Assembly (NCBI RefSeq): GCF_019464495.1
Contig: NZ_CP080492.1
Coordinates: forward strand, 496,001-560,000
Origin: Leucobacter luti
GTDB taxonomy: Bacteria; Actinomycetota; Actinomycetes; Actinomycetales; Microbacteriaceae
Direction: 5' to 3'
DNA length: 64,000 nucleotides
Position numbers and translations under genes: made by a program. The stretch's first letter is position 1. Each line of letters begins with the position of its first letter. The notes beneath the pieces were generated by a model, which was not told the DNA's origin, did no database searches, and saw only the letters and a program-made list of their open reading frames with translations. Positions 44,495-54,851 of the stretch are shown here, piece by piece.

Positions 44495-45607
44495 ATGACG
44501 ACTACGCACACCCCGACACTGTCGGGCCTGGGGCCGCTTCGCCCCACTCGCGCTGGATCCAAGGAGTTCCCTCCTGTCGCGAAAGCGTACATCCAGGTGT
44601 CCCAGGTCGCACGTGAGTCCGGCCTCCTCAAGCGTGCCCCCTGGTTCTATGCACTCGTGGGCGTCGCAATCGCACTCGCTCTCGGAGGAGCCATCACTGG
44701 CTTCGTCTTGCTCGGAGACAGCTGGTTCCAGCTCCTCATTGCCGGCGCACTCGCCATTATTTTCACGCAGATCGCTTTCCTCGCTCACGAGGCCGCGCAC
44801 CGGGTCATCTTGGCGACCGGCCCCGCAAACGACCGGCTCTCGCTGGTGCTCGCGGGCCTGATCGGCATGAGCTATACCTGGTGGGACTCCAAGCATTCCC
44901 GCCATCACGCAAACCCGAACCGTGTCGGCAAGGATCCTGACATCGAGGTCGACACGATCTCTTTCGTCGAAGAAGACGCTGCACAGTCGCGGGGTTTCAT
45001 TCGAGCGATCACAAAGTACCAGGGCTGGCTGTTCTTCCCCCTCCTCACGCTTGAGGGCCTGAACCTCCACATGCACAGCTTCATCCACCTCTTCAGCCGT
45101 GAGCCAGTCAAGTGGCGGTGGGCTCAGCTCGGAATCATCGCGTTCCGTTTCGCTGCGCTCCTCATCCCAGTCTTTATGTTCCTGCCGCTCGGCATGGCGT
45201 TTGCCTTCCTCGGTGTGCAGTTTGCGGTGTTTGGCGTCTATATGGGCGCCTCGTTCGCGCCAAACCACAAGGGAATGCCGATCGTGGCGCACGATGCCAA
45301 GCTTGACTTCTTCTCCAAGCAGGTCCGCACCAGTCGCAATATCCGCGGCGGATGGTGGGCGACAAGCCTGATGGGCGGCCTGAATTACCAGGTTGAACAC
45401 CACCTCTTCCCGAGCATGGCGCGACCTCACCTTGCCAAGGCCAGCGAGATCGTCAAGGAGTTCTGCGCCACGCACGATGTGCCGTACACAGAAACCTCGC
45501 TCATCCGCTCGTACTCGATCGTCATCGACTACCTCAACCGCGTCGGCCTCGCAGCGCGCGATCCCTTTGATTGCCCCATCGCGGCGCAACACGGTCGGTC
45601 GCGCTAG
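44495..45607 (+). CDS. Membrane fatty acid desaturase
   Basis: Di-iron acyl-lipid or acyl-CoA desaturase of the inner membrane. 370 residues with the three histidine boxes: HEAAH at 98-102, HSRHH at 134-138, and QVEHHLFP in the C-terminal third. Four or so helices lie between them. Unsaturated lipids would adjust membrane fluidity, for example in cold. I start at ATG 44495 (MTTTHTPTLSG); the frame is open to 44393. It is a single-gene unit with a strong terminator. Confidence 0.93.
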   Translation: MTTTHTPTLSGLGPLRPTRAGSKEFPPVAKAYIQVSQVARESGLLKRAPWFYALVGVAIALALGGAITGFVLLGDSWFQLLIAGALAIIFTQIAFLAHEAAHRVILATGPANDRLSLVLAGLIGMSYTWWDSKHSRHHANPNRVGKDPDIEVDTISFVEEDAAQSRGFIRAITKYQGWLFFPLLTLEGLNLHMHSFIHLFSREPVKWRWAQLGIIAFRFAALLIPVFMFLPLGMAFAFLGVQFAVFGVYMGASFAPNHKGMPIVAHDAKLDFFSKQVRTSRNIRGGWWATSLMGGLNYQVEHHLFPSMARPHLAKASEIVKEFCATHDVPYTETSLIRSYSIVIDYLNRVGLAARDPFDCPIAAQHGRSR

Positions 45608-45635
45608 CTCGCAGCTCAGGCGCGCACGTCGCAAC

Positions 45636-45687
45636 TACACGTCACCCCTCGGACTTGGCGAGTGCCCAGTCCGAGGGGTGACGTGTA
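45636..45687. terminator. Bidirectional terminator
   Basis: Perfect 20-bp arms TACACGTCACCCCTCGGACT (45636-45655) and AGTCCGAGGGGTGACGTGTA (45668-45687) with a 12-base loop, between the convergent desaturase and lipoprotein genes. Confidence 0.85.
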
Positions 45688-45714
45688 TCCGGGAGACGCA
45701 ACTCCGGAACTGAG

Positions 45715-46431
45715 CTACTGCGCCAGGCCGTTGGGGTTCGCCGCCTGCACCGAAGCGAGCACCGCGCGGCCAAAGCCTGGCTGCTCGATCACTCCGATCT
45801 CAGCAACCCAGACCTCTCCGTCGAATGCATACCAGACGAACTGATTCGCGATCCCGCCAGGGATCGCGAGCGCGTACGTCGTGGCGCTCCCCTCGGTCCC
45901 ACGCACGAAGTCCGATGCATCAAGTTCTGTGCGGAGCGCAGACTGCACTGCGGGGTCGAGCACGCTCGCGTATGCCTGCGTGTATGCCCCACTGTTTGGG
46001 ATTCCCCATCCGCACGACACCGTCTGGGAAGCCCCGCCGAGAGCAGCGTTCGCTGCCGCTCCGAGCGTGTTCTGCGTGAGGAAGTCACTCATACTCGCGA
46101 CGACTTCATCGTCGAGGAGCACATAGCTGTCCTGGCCGCCAAGTTCACGCGCTTGCTGCTCCGTGACGAGATCCGCGCACGCCGGCAATACGATCGGGGC
46201 GGCGGGCTGCTCCGTCGTCGGCGCAGGGGTGGCAGGCGTTTTCGTTGGCGTCTTCGTCGGTTTTGGCGTCGCGCTCGGAGACTGTGTCGTTCCAGAGCTC
46301 GCATCCGTGACATCCGCCTCAGGAGCACAGCCGGTGGCCGTAAGCAGAATCGCCGCACCAAGCGCCACGCTGGCCCAGAGCCTGGTGCGCGCGTGAGGGC
46401 CTGAGGCGCAGCTGCTGGTGTGCTCACTCAT
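45715..46431 (-). CDS. Secreted lipoprotein of unknown function
   Basis: About 238 residues. A signal peptide with lipobox LTATGC near residue 34 is followed by a Thr/Pro/Lys-rich spacer and a folded domain of about 160 residues holding two cysteines. The N terminus is unusually long (MSEHTSSCASGPHARTRLW) before the hydrophobic run. Several ATGs cluster at 46431-46449; I use 46431. It would be lipidated by Lgt, encoded 1.6 kb away. Confidence 0.75.
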   Translation of the reverse strand: MSEHTSSCASGPHARTRLWASVALGAAILLTATGCAPEADVTDASSGTTQSPSATPKPTKTPTKTPATPAPTTEQPAAPIVLPACADLVTEQQARELGGQDSYVLLDDEVVASMSDFLTQNTLGAAANAALGGASQTVSCGWGIPNSGAYTQAYASVLDPAVQSALRTELDASDFVRGTEGSATTYALAIPGGIANQFVWYAFDGEVWVAEIGVIEQPGFGRAVLASVQAANPNGLAQ

Positions 46432-46515
46432 CATCGCTGTGGTCTCCACTGAGTTCCCCGCTTTCGTTCGAAAGATCAGCCCTGGGGTTCAGCGTACACA
46501 ACACGGGGAACACGC

Positions 46516-46553
46516 AGAAAGCCCCGCAGAGCCAGTGCTCCGCGGGGCTTTCT
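46516..46553 (-). terminator. pyk terminator
   Basis: AGAAAGCCCCGC and GCGGGGCTTTCT are perfect 12-bp arms eight bases past the pyk stop; the minus-strand side ends in TTTCT. Confidence 0.85.
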
Positions 46554-46561
46554 GATTCACG

Positions 46562-48031
46562 CTAGTTCGAGCCGCGACCCAGAGTGTGCTTACGGGGGCC
46601 AGCCTCCGGCAGCTTGCCAGTCGACTCTCCCATGCGATGAATCCGCAACGTGTTTGTCGTGCCGACGATCCCAGGGGGTGATCCTGCAATCATCACGACT
46701 TTGTCGCCAAGCTCGGCCCGGGAGTGTTCCAGGAGCAACTCGTCGGCCTGCGCAAACATTTCGTCGGTGCTCTCGACGCGCGGCACGAGATAGCTGCGGG
46801 CACCCCATGTGAGTTCCATGCGACGGCGCGTCTCCGGATCCGGCGTAAATCCGATAATCGGGATCGGCCGGCGCAGACGCGACATGCGCCGAACCGTGTC
46901 TCCTGACTCAGTGAAGACGCAGATGTAGCGCGCACCGATAAAGTCTGCGACTTCGGAAGCCGCGAGCGTCAGCGCACCGCCCTGCGTGCGAGGGGCCGCT
47001 CCGAGCGGCTCGATGCGATCGAGCGCGTGCTCCTCTGTCGATTCAATGATCCGCGCCATCGTGGCAACGGCCTCGACAGGATACGCACCCACGCTCGTCT
47101 CACCGGAAAGCATGACTGCGTCAGCGCCGTCCAATACTGCGTTCGCGCAGTCAGATGCCTCTGCGCGCGTGGGCCGTGGATTCTCGATCATGGATTCCAG
47201 CACCTGGGTCGCAACGATGACCGGCTTCGCGTTCCGGCGCGCAAGCGCAACGGCTTCAGCCTGCACCACGGGAACGCGTTCGAGTGGCATCTCCACGCCA
47301 AGATCGCCGCGGGCAACCATGATGCCGTCAAATGCGGCAACGATCTCCTCGAGATTATCGACCGCTTGCGGCTTCTCGATCTTTGCAATCACCGGGAGGC
47401 GAATGCCTTCCTCGTCCATGATCTCGTGTACCCGAGTGATGTCGTCAGCGTCACGCACAAAGGAGAGCGCGATGTAGTCGGCCCCGAGCGCGAGTGCCCA
47501 ACGGAGATCCTGCTCATCTTTCTCGGAGAGCGCTGGCACGTTGACGGCAACACCCGGCAGGTTGATTCCCTTATTGTTGGAGACCGCCCCGGGAACCTCG
47601 ACCACCGTATAGACCGTATCCTCGGTCACGCGGACCGCGCGCAATCCCACTTTGCCGTCATCCACGAGCAGTGGATCGCCCGGCCTCACATCACCGGGAA
47701 GCCCCTTGTGCGTGGTGCCTGCGAGTTCGCGGGTGCCGACGACGTCGCGCGTCGTAATCGCGAATTCGTCGCCCACCTCGAGGTCGTACGGGCCGCCCTC
47801 AAATTTCCCCAAGCGGATCTTGGGACCCTGCAGGTCGGCAAGCACCGCGATCGGTCGCCCGACCTCGATTTCGGCACGCCGGATGTTGCGGTAGATGCCC
47901 TCATGCACGTTGTACGTGCCGTGCGACATGTTGAGCCGCGCCACGTTGACGCCCGCCCTGATCAGTTCGAGCGTGTGGTCGTAGCTGGAGACTGCGGGCC
48001 CCCAGGTTGCAACGATCTTGGCGTGGCGCAT
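46562..48031 (-). CDS. pyk: Pyruvate kinase
   Basis: Final ATP-forming step of glycolysis. 489 residues: MRHAKIVATWGPA start, RLNMSHGTYNVHE, the metal/PEP-site MVARGDLGVEMP, and MLSGETSVGAYPVEAV. The usual MRRAKIV-TLGPA start has Trp in place of Leu. Lies 14 bp after lgt and likely shares its transcript. Confidence 0.97.
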   Translation of the reverse strand: MRHAKIVATWGPAVSSYDHTLELIRAGVNVARLNMSHGTYNVHEGIYRNIRRAEIEVGRPIAVLADLQGPKIRLGKFEGGPYDLEVGDEFAITTRDVVGTRELAGTTHKGLPGDVRPGDPLLVDDGKVGLRAVRVTEDTVYTVVEVPGAVSNNKGINLPGVAVNVPALSEKDEQDLRWALALGADYIALSFVRDADDITRVHEIMDEEGIRLPVIAKIEKPQAVDNLEEIVAAFDGIMVARGDLGVEMPLERVPVVQAEAVALARRNAKPVIVATQVLESMIENPRPTRAEASDCANAVLDGADAVMLSGETSVGAYPVEAVATMARIIESTEEHALDRIEPLGAAPRTQGGALTLAASEVADFIGARYICVFTESGDTVRRMSRLRRPIPIIGFTPDPETRRRMELTWGARSYLVPRVESTDEMFAQADELLLEHSRAELGDKVVMIAGSPPGIVGTTNTLRIHRMGESTGKLPEAGPRKHTLGRGSN

Positions 48032-48045
48032 CTACACTCCTTGCG

Positions 48046-49050
48046 TTAAAGGGACTTCGAGGTCTCAGTGGCTCCGGCCGGTTCTGGATCAGCAGGAGCA
48101 TCGTCGGCAACAGTCTCTGCTTCAGCCACCGGTGCGGCATCACCGCGGTCAATCACGTGGAAGAACTCGTCACGGTTCGCAGTATCGCTCAGAATCGAGT
48201 CGAGGGGGTTGCTGCGACCCGGCAGATACACGGAAGATTCGAGGCCTACGTGACGCTTCCGCTGCACGATATAGATGACGATGCCCGCGACGATCGCAAG
48301 CAGCGCTGCGAGCACGTTGGTGCGGATCCCGAGGAAGAGCAGGCTGGGGTCCACGCGAAGCGACTCGGTGAAGGCGCGACCAATGCCGTACCAGACGAGG
48401 TACATCGCGAAGAAGGTTCCCCAGCGCGGGCGCAGCTTGCGCTCGATCGCAAGGAGCACCACGATACCGAGCAGGTTCCACAACGCTTCATACAAGAACG
48501 TCGGGTGGAAGAGCGTACCCTCGGGCAGCCCAATCGGGAAGGCCGGGTTCGTCGATTCGATCTCAAGACCCCACGGCAGCGTGGTGGGACCACCGAAGAG
48601 CTCGTGGTTGAACCAGTTGCCGAGGCGGCCAACGGCCTGCGCGAGTAGGAGGCCGGGCACCAGGGCGTCGGCGAAGGACCAGAACCGGATCCCCGAGATG
48701 CGCGAGGCGATCAGCACGCCGATACCGCCGCCGATCAGCGCACCGAAGATCGCGATGCCGCCGTTCCAGAATGCGAGGATCTCTATCGGATTCTTGCCTG
48801 CACCGAAGTAGTCACCCCAGTGGGTCACCACGTGGTACAGGCGCGCTCCGACGATGCCGAGCACGAGCGACCACACGAGGAAGTCAAAGACTGCCCCGCG
48901 CTCTCCGCCGCGCTGGCCAATGCGTCGCGCAGTCCAGATCGCCGCGAGCACAATGCCCACGATGATGCAGAGCGCGTAGAAGTAAATCCGCAGCGGTCCG
49001 ATCTGGAGGAACTGCATGTCAGGGCTCGGGATACTCAGTGGGAGAATCAT
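48046..49050 (-). CDS. lgt: Prolipoprotein diacylglyceryl transferase
   Basis: Attaches diacylglycerol to the lipobox Cys of prolipoproteins in the membrane. 334 residues with seven helices, the signature GRLGNWFNHELFGGPT and HPTFLYEALWNLLG. The C-terminal 60 residues are acidic, Ala/Pro-rich and beyond the usual length. Located between trpA and pyk, the standard order in this family. Confidence 0.96.
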   Translation of the reverse strand: MILPLSIPSPDMQFLQIGPLRIYFYALCIIVGIVLAAIWTARRIGQRGGERGAVFDFLVWSLVLGIVGARLYHVVTHWGDYFGAGKNPIEILAFWNGGIAIFGALIGGGIGVLIASRISGIRFWSFADALVPGLLLAQAVGRLGNWFNHELFGGPTTLPWGLEIESTNPAFPIGLPEGTLFHPTFLYEALWNLLGIVVLLAIERKLRPRWGTFFAMYLVWYGIGRAFTESLRVDPSLLFLGIRTNVLAALLAIVAGIVIYIVQRKRHVGLESSVYLPGRSNPLDSILSDTANRDEFFHVIDRGDAAPVAEAETVADDAPADPEPAGATETSKSL

Positions 49051-49132
49051 TCACTCCTCTTTCGCCTGCGGCAATGCCGCTGGAAGCTGCTGGTGGTGTC
49101 GCGCCGATCCGGCACGAGCGTCGGGGTCAATC

Positions 49133-49930
49133 CTAGCGCGGCGCGGTTCCCGCTGCGATCTGTCGCACGGTCTCGGCAAGCTGCGGCACGCCGCCCTCGC
49201 GCAGGGCGCGCACAAATGCCGTGCCAACAATGGCGCCGTCAGCGTAGTCGAGGGCCGCTGCGACTTGCTCAGCGGTCGAGATGCCAATGCCCACACAGGC
49301 CAGGTCAGCGCCTTGAGCGCGCAAGCGCTCCGTGAGTCCACGGGCGGCGGCATCGAGCTGGGCCCGCTCCCCGGTGATCCCCATCGTCGATACGGTGTAG
49401 ATGAATCCGGTGCTCGATTCTGACACGAGTCGCAGCCGCGCATCGCTCGAACTCGGCGCAGCCAGGAAGACGCGATCGAGGCCATGGCGCTCGCTCACCT
49501 CGATCCAGTCCGTCGCAGAATCTGGGGTAATGTCGGGCGTGATCAGTCCGGCTCCCCCAGCCGCTGCGAGGTCGGCAGCGAAGCGCTCAACTCCGTACTG
49601 CAGCACGGGGTTCCAGTAGGTCATTACGAGCACCGGAACATCGACAGCGTCTCGAACCCGGCGAACTGCTTCAAACACGTGCGCCAGCTTGAAGCCATCA
49701 GCGAGGGCCGTCTGCGTCGCCTCTTGAATCACTGCACCGTCCATGACGGGGTCGGAATACGGCACTCCGAGTTCCAGCACATCCGCACCGGATCGGGCCA
49801 TCGCGATGGCAGCTTCAATGCTCGTGTCCAGATCGGGGAATCCAACGGGCAAGTACCCGATCAGCGCGCCCCGGCGCTCGGTCCGCGCCGCGCGGATCGC
49901 GTCAGCGACAGGCGAATGCGTCCCGCTCAT
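49133..49930 (-). CDS. trpA: Tryptophan synthase alpha subunit
   Basis: Cleaves indole-3-glycerol phosphate to indole. 265 residues; the catalytic acids lie in [14 protein letters not shown] (Glu near 54, Asp near 65), and the phosphate-binding [10 protein letters not shown] is present. It overlaps trpB by 4 bases (ATGA), so the two subunits are coupled. Confidence 0.97.
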   Translation of the reverse strand: MSGTHSPVADAIRAARTERRGALIGYLPVGFPDLDTSIEAAIAMARSGADVLELGVPYSDPVMDGAVIQEATQTALADGFKLAHVFEAVRRVRDAVDVPVLVMTYWNPVLQYGVERFAADLAAAGGAGLITPDITPDSATDWIEVSERHGLDRVFLAAPSSSDARLRLVSESSTGFIYTVSTMGITGERAQLDAAARGLTERLRAQGADLACVGIGISTAEQVAAALDYADGAIVGTAFVRALREGGVPQLAETVRQIAAGTAPR

Positions 49931-51198
49931 CCTTCGACCCCCGCTTCACCGTCGAGCAGACCGAAGTATCGGCCTGCCGTTGCCATATCTTTGTCGCCGC
50001 GCCCGGACAAACTCACGGCGATCACCGCGTCGGGTCCGAGTTCGCGGCCGAGCCGCATCGCACCCGCGAGCGCGTGAGCCGACTCAATGGCGGGAATGAT
50101 GCCTTCGGTGCGGCTCAGGAGGCGCAGCGCGTGCATTGCCTCGTCGTCGGTGGCTGGAATGTAGCTGACACGTCCGATGTCCGCGAGCCACGCATGTTCT
50201 GGGCCGACTCCCGGGTAGTCAAGTCCCGCCGAAATGGAGTGTGACTCGATCGTCTGGCCGTCTTCATCCTGCAGCACGTAGGTCTTTGCTCCGTGCAGGA
50301 TGCCGGGGCGTCCGCGCTCGATCGATGCAGCGTGGCGATCCGTGTCAACGCCATCACCTGCCGCCTCAACGCCATAGATCTTGACGTCTCCGTCATCAAG
50401 GAACGCATCGAACATGCCAATCGCGTTGGATCCGCCACCCACGCACGCAACCACGGCGTCCGGCAAGCGGCCGACTCGCGCGAGCAGCTGCTCACGCGCC
50501 TCCTCGGAAATGATCTTCTGAAAGTCGCGCACCATCGCGGGAAAGGGGTGCGGGCCAGCCGCGGTGCCGAAAATGTAATTGGTGTGTTCTACCGTCGCGA
50601 CCCAATCACGGTAGGCCTCGTTGATGGCGTCTTTCAGGGTGCGGGAACCGGCCGTGACCGGAATCACCTCAGCACCAAGCAACCGCATTCGAGCCACATT
50701 CAAAGCCTGTCGCTCAGTGTCGACTTCGCCCATGTAGATCGTGCATTCAAGGCCGAACAAGGCAGCGGCTGTCGCGGTCGCAACGCCGTGCTGACCCGCT
50801 CCGGTCTCGGCGATCACGCGCGTCTTGCCGAGGCGCTTGGTAAGCAACGCCTGTCCCAGCACGTTGTTGATCTTGTGTGACCCGGTGTGGTTGAGGTCCT
50901 CACGCTTCAGGAACACACGTGCGCCACCTGCGTGTTCCGCAAATCGCGGCACCTCAGTGATGGGTGATGGCCGTCCTGCATACGTCTCAAGCAGCTCAAC
51001 AAGCTCCGTGCGGAACACAGGATCGGCCTGAGCCTCCTCATACGCAACGGTGAGCTCGTCGATCGCGGCGATCAGTGATTCCGGCATGAACCGGCCGCCG
51101 AAGTCTCCGAAAAACGGGCCATGCTGGTCTCGCAGGCTGGTGATGCGCTCGCCCTCGTTCCCGGTGGGCGACGCTGCTGGCACGGGCTGGTCTGTCAT
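49927..51198 (-). CDS. trpB: Tryptophan synthase beta subunit (operon copy)
   Basis: PLP enzyme joining indole and serine. 423 residues with [13 protein letters not shown] (PLP Lys109), [10 protein letters not shown] and the phosphate loop [10 protein letters not shown]. It lies between trpC and trpA, the normal partner of this trpA. A second trpB with its own attenuator lies at 62 kb. Confidence 0.97.
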   Translation of the reverse strand: MTDQPVPAASPTGNEGERITSLRDQHGPFFGDFGGRFMPESLIAAIDELTVAYEEAQADPVFRTELVELLETYAGRPSPITEVPRFAEHAGGARVFLKREDLNHTGSHKINNVLGQALLTKRLGKTRVIAETGAGQHGVATATAAALFGLECTIYMGEVDTERQALNVARMRLLGAEVIPVTAGSRTLKDAINEAYRDWVATVEHTNYIFGTAAGPHPFPAMVRDFQKIISEEAREQLLARVGRLPDAVVACVGGGSNAIGMFDAFLDDGDVKIYGVEAAGDGVDTDRHAASIERGRPGILHGAKTYVLQDEDGQTIESHSISAGLDYPGVGPEHAWLADIGRVSYIPATDDEAMHALRLLSRTEGIIPAIESAHALAGAMRLGRELGPDAVIAVSLSGRGDKDMATAGRYFGLLDGEAGVEG

Positions 51199-51211
51199 GG
51201 CTTCCTCAGGG

Positions 51212-51982
51212 TCAAACGCTGAGGTAAGACTGCAGCGTTGCGACGGGATCGTTGGTCACGAGTGCTTCGCCTACGAGCACCGCGTCGGCACCAGCCTCAC
51301 GATAGTGCTGCACATCGGACACGTTCAGGACGGCGGACTCTGCCACCCGGATCACGCCAGCGGGGATTTGGTCTGCGACACGACCGAAGAGGTCGCGATC
51401 AAGCTCGAAGGTGCGGAGGTCTCGCGCATTTACACCGATCAGCTGGGAGCCAAGATCGACGGCACGCGCCACCTCGTCGGCAGAGTGCGCTTCAACGAGC
51501 GGGGTCATCCCAAGCTCGCGGATCATCTCATGCAGGGTGATCAGACGTTCCTGCGGGAGCGCCGCAACAATGAGCAGCACGAGGTCGGCTCCGGCGGCAC
51601 GCGCCTCGAGCACCTGATATTCGCTGCCGATAAAGTCTTTGCGCAGCACCGGAATACTGACCGCTTTGCGGACGGCCTCCAGATCTGCGAGGGAGCCTTT
51701 GAACTTGCGCTCCTCAGTGAGAACGCTGACGGCACTGGCGCCACCCGACTCATACTGAGCTGCGAGGGTCTGGGGCTCAGCGATCTCCGCAAGGTCTCCG
51801 CGCGAAGGGCTCGCACGCTTGACTTCGGCAATGACCTTCATGTGGTCAGCCGGGGCAAGCGACGCGAGCGCGTCGAGCGCGGGGGCACGGCCAAGCGCTT
51901 CCGCCTCCACCTGTGCGGTGGAGCGAAGCGCTTGGCGGGCCTGCGCGTCTTCGAGGGAGCCCGCGAGCAGTTGCTCGAGCAC
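51212..51982 (-). CDS. trpC: Indole-3-glycerol phosphate synthase
   Basis: 256 residues forming one TIM barrel with [35 protein letters not shown] and the C-terminal [11 protein letters not shown] start at 51982, one base after the stop of the small upstream gene. No TrpF domain is fused. Confidence 0.96.
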   Translation of the reverse strand: MLEQLLAGSLEDAQARQALRSTAQVEAEALGRAPALDALASLAPADHMKVIAEVKRASPSRGDLAEIAEPQTLAAQYESGGASAVSVLTEERKFKGSLADLEAVRKAVSIPVLRKDFIGSEYQVLEARAAGADLVLLIVAALPQERLITLHEMIRELGMTPLVEAHSADEVARAVDLGSQLIGVNARDLRTFELDRDLFGRVADQIPAGVIRVAESAVLNVSDVQHYREAGADAVLVGEALVTNDPVATLQSYLSV

Positions 51983-51983
51983 G

Positions 51984-52217
51984 TTAGTCGTGCGTCTTGG
52001 GGCTGTACTTCGGGCCGTCGACGCCGAGTCCGGCCTTCTTGAGCACCCAACCGAGCAGCGCACCGACGACGACGATGCCGGCGCAGACCCACACCATCGT
52101 TGCCATATGCAGGAAGAAGAAAACGGTTCCGGCTGCGATGCCAAGCAGCATCACCACGACCGCCGTCCATGCGGCTGGCGAATCACCGTGACCGGGGTCT
52201 CCGTGCTGGGTACTCAT
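51984..52217 (-). CDS. Small two-helix membrane protein of the trp operon (DUF6704-like)
   Basis: 77 residues starting [17 protein letters not shown], then two helices ([19 protein letters not shown] and [18 protein letters not shown]) and the tail KYSPKTHD. A protein of this shape regularly sits before trpC in related genomes. Function unknown; conserved position suggests a link to tryptophan synthesis. Confidence 0.8.
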   Translation of the reverse strand: MSTQHGDPGHGDSPAAWTAVVVMLLGIAAGTVFFFLHMATMVWVCAGIVVVGALLGWVLKKAGLGVDGPKYSPKTHD

Positions 52218-52251
52218 GAATCTCCTCTGTACAAGCGTGAACGATTTAAGC

Positions 52252-52830
52252 CTACCGGATATCCGCGGTCGGGTCGTCGCCGTCGCTCAGCGCGTCCCAG
52301 TCCGAGATCCGGTCGGTGCCCCCGGCAGGAGCCGCTGCGGCGCCTGCCGTGTCGTACTTCCTGCCGCCAGCGACCCAGCGACCACCGAAGACGATGATCA
52401 CGAGGCCGAGCAGCACTGCGAGCACGCCCGCGGCGAGACTCACCCACGCCCACACGGACAGTTGGCTCCACACCACCATGTTGGTGCTCGCGCCGCCGGC
52501 AATGCCGGTGAGCTCAGTGATGCGCCCGGATACCGCGCCCAGCGGCGAAGCGATCACGTTTGCGGTCAGAGCGATCATTCCGACGCCGAGGAGCGCGACG
52601 AGCGCACCGAGGACGCGTCGGAAAATCGGGCCAGCAATCGTGAGCGCGAGCGCGGCTGCCACAAGCGCGATAGCAACCGGTGAGAGTGCGGCATTGGCCG
52701 CATGCCCCGTCACCTCCACCAATTCGTGCGTGCCGTCGAGCATGAACGACACCCAGGTCTGGGCGCCTGCGAGCAAGCCGCCGCCTCCGGCAATTGCGAC
52801 TCCTCCGAGCGAGAGCAGCTTAGTGCGCAT
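52252..52830 (-). CDS. Trp-biosynthesis-associated membrane protein
   Basis: 192 residues with four helices and a polar, acidic C-terminal tail (SDWDALSDGDDPTADI). Helix 1 is followed by QTWVSFML, typical of the actinobacterial family found next to trpE. It overlaps trpE by 11 bases, so translation is probably coupled. Its role is unknown. Confidence 0.85.
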   Translation of the reverse strand: MRTKLLSLGGVAIAGGGGLLAGAQTWVSFMLDGTHELVEVTGHAANAALSPVAIALVAAALALTIAGPIFRRVLGALVALLGVGMIALTANVIASPLGAVSGRITELTGIAGGASTNMVVWSQLSVWAWVSLAAGVLAVLLGLVIIVFGGRWVAGGRKYDTAGAAAAPAGGTDRISDWDALSDGDDPTADIR

Positions 52831-54394
52831 CGACGGCTCCCTTCAGCTCGTGCAGTGTGTTCGCGATCGCGATCGCGCGCAGCGGCGCTGCGGCTTTGCT
52901 GCGGCACTCAGCGTCTTCCGACTCCGGCACCGAATCAGCGACAATCCCTGCCCCGGCCTGCACCATTGCGACACCGGCCTTAATCGTTGCGGTGCGGATG
53001 GCGATCGCGAGATCCGCTGCGCCGCCCAGCCCGAAGTACCCGACAACTCCCCCGTATACTCCGCGCTGCACGGGCTCCAGCTCATCAATGATCTCCAGTG
53101 CACGCGGTTTGGGGGCACCCGAGAGCGTGCCTGCCGGGAAAGTCGCACGGAATACGTCGATGGGTGTCTCTCCCTCGCGCAACTGACCCTCCACGGTGGA
53201 GACGATATGCATGATGTGGCTAAAGCGCTCGACCCGCATAAACTCAGTGACCTCGACTGATGCCGGCTCGCACGCGCGTAAGAGGTCGTTCCGCGCAAGG
53301 TCTACGAGCATGAGGTGTTCCGCGCGCTCCTTCTCATCAGCGAGGAGATCGCGCTCGTGCTGCTGATCCTCTTCGACAGATGCGCCGCGAGGGCGCGATC
53401 CAGCGATCGGATGCGTCATCACATGCCCGTTTTCCTGCACTGTCACGAGCGCCTCAGGGCTGGATCCGACCACCGAGAATGGGACACCCTCGGAATCCTC
53501 GAGCTGCAGCAAATAGAGGTACGGGCTCGGGTTCAGGTGCCGGAGCACGCGATACACGTCAAGCGGATCCGCGGTGCACGCTTGGTCAAACCGCTGCGAG
53601 GGCACCACCTGAAAGATGTCGCCGTCGACAATGAATCGCTTCGCGGTCTCCACCGCGGCCATGTACTGCGGCGTGGTGGTGAGCCGCGTAGGATCGGGCA
53701 TTGCATCCCGGTCCAGCGCTCCCAGTGGGGAGGCCGCCGGGGCAGCGAGTGCGGCCTGCAGCGCGTCGAGCCGCGCCTGAGCATCGGCCCACTGCGCATC
53801 CGCGGAGGCGCTCACACCGGGCGTATCAAGCGCCCCATCGTTCAAGACATTGGCGAGCAGCACGACGCTGCCCTCACGGTGATCGATGACGACCAATTCG
53901 GAAACGAAGCTGAGGCCCTGTGTCGGAAGACCTGGCCCATCAACAGGACCGTGCTCCAGACGTTCGAACTGCCGCACCGTGTCCCAGCCCAGATACCCCA
54001 CAAAACCACTCGCGAGCGGGGGAAGGCCTGGGACCTGCGGGGCGCGCCAGCGTTCGTACGCGGCACGGAGAGCCGCGACGGGGCCCAGCTCTGCCACGCC
54101 ACCCGGCAGCAAGCGCTCGGCGGTGACGTCAGATCCTGGAGCCGGATCCCAGTGCGCTTTCCCGCCGCGTTCTCCGAGCACGCCGAAGCTGCCGACGCCG
54201 ACGAAACTGAATCGCGTCCACACGCCACCCTGCTCCGCAGACTCGAGCAGGAACGTTCCCGGCCTCGACGCAGCCACCTTGCGGTAGATGCTCACCGGGG
54301 TATCCGCATCCGCGAACACCTCTCGACAGACAGGAATGACAGCGTGGGTATCTCGCACAGCGTCGAACGCCGCGCGGGTGGTCGTCAGGGTCAC
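52820..54394 (-). CDS. trpE: Anthranilate synthase component I
   Basis: Makes anthranilate from chorismate with a glutaminase partner encoded elsewhere. 524 residues. The feedback-site segment LLESAEQGG and chorismate-binding motifs IAGSRPRG, ERAEHLMLVDLARND, HIVSTVEGQL and GAPKPRALEIIDELE are present. It follows hisI by 50 bp with no visible trp attenuator, so it may be read from the his transcript. Confidence 0.97.
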   Translation of the reverse strand: MTLTTTRAAFDAVRDTHAVIPVCREVFADADTPVSIYRKVAASRPGTFLLESAEQGGVWTRFSFVGVGSFGVLGERGGKAHWDPAPGSDVTAERLLPGGVAELGPVAALRAAYERWRAPQVPGLPPLASGFVGYLGWDTVRQFERLEHGPVDGPGLPTQGLSFVSELVVIDHREGSVVLLANVLNDGALDTPGVSASADAQWADAQARLDALQAALAAPAASPLGALDRDAMPDPTRLTTTPQYMAAVETAKRFIVDGDIFQVVPSQRFDQACTADPLDVYRVLRHLNPSPYLYLLQLEDSEGVPFSVVGSSPEALVTVQENGHVMTHPIAGSRPRGASVEEDQQHERDLLADEKERAEHLMLVDLARNDLLRACEPASVEVTEFMRVERFSHIMHIVSTVEGQLREGETPIDVFRATFPAGTLSGAPKPRALEIIDELEPVQRGVYGGVVGYFGLGGAADLAIAIRTATIKAGVAMVQAGAGIVADSVPESEDAECRSKAAAPLRAIAIANTLHELKGAVDAH

Positions 54395-54444
54395 TCTCTC
54401 AGCCTATCGCGCGTCGTGTCTGCGCAGATCAGCAGTGATCCGGA

Positions 54445-54849
54445 TCATGACTGCGTCGCGTCTGGCGTGTGAATCGCGCTCGGCGTATCGGACGCGCCTG
54501 GATCTCCCACGAGCGCGGGAACTTCGCGCCCGGAGAAGCAGGTGCGGGTGCCTGTATGGCAAGCCGCGCCGATCTGTTCAACGCGCACCAGCACCGTGTC
54601 ACCGTCGCAGTCCAGGGCAACGCTGCGCACGTACTGGCGATGCCCAGAGGTGTCGCCCTTCCGCCAGTACTCCCCCCGCGAGCGGGACCAGAAGGTGACG
54701 CGTCCGGTCGTGAGCGTGCGCCGCAGCGCCTCGTGGTCCATCCACGCAAGCATCAGGACATCACCGGAGACATCATCCTGGATGATCGCGGGAAGCAATC
54801 CGTCATGACCAAACTTCACATCAGCCGGTACGGGATCGATGTCGCTCAT
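54445..54849 (-). CDS. hisI: Phosphoribosyl-AMP cyclohydrolase
   Basis: Third step of histidine synthesis. 134 residues with [28 protein letters not shown] and the metal-site region ALDCDGD and [12 protein letters not shown]. Stand-alone HisI, with HisE encoded separately. Two bases separate it from hisF. Confidence 0.97.
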   Translation of the reverse strand: MSDIDPVPADVKFGHDGLLPAIIQDDVSGDVLMLAWMDHEALRRTLTTGRVTFWSRSRGEYWRKGDTSGHRQYVRSVALDCDGDTVLVRVEQIGAACHTGTRTCFSGREVPALVGDPGASDTPSAIHTPDATQS

Positions 54850-54851
54850 GC

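Noticed and set aside
44342..45634. 430-residue minus-strand ORF opposite the desaturase gene
   Set aside because: The plus strand carries three perfect histidine boxes and the desaturase fold; the antisense reading has no recognisable domain.
52820..54444. A Trp attenuator in front of trpE
   Set aside because: Only 50 bp separate hisI and trpE, with no Trp-rich short ORF or competing hairpins visible.
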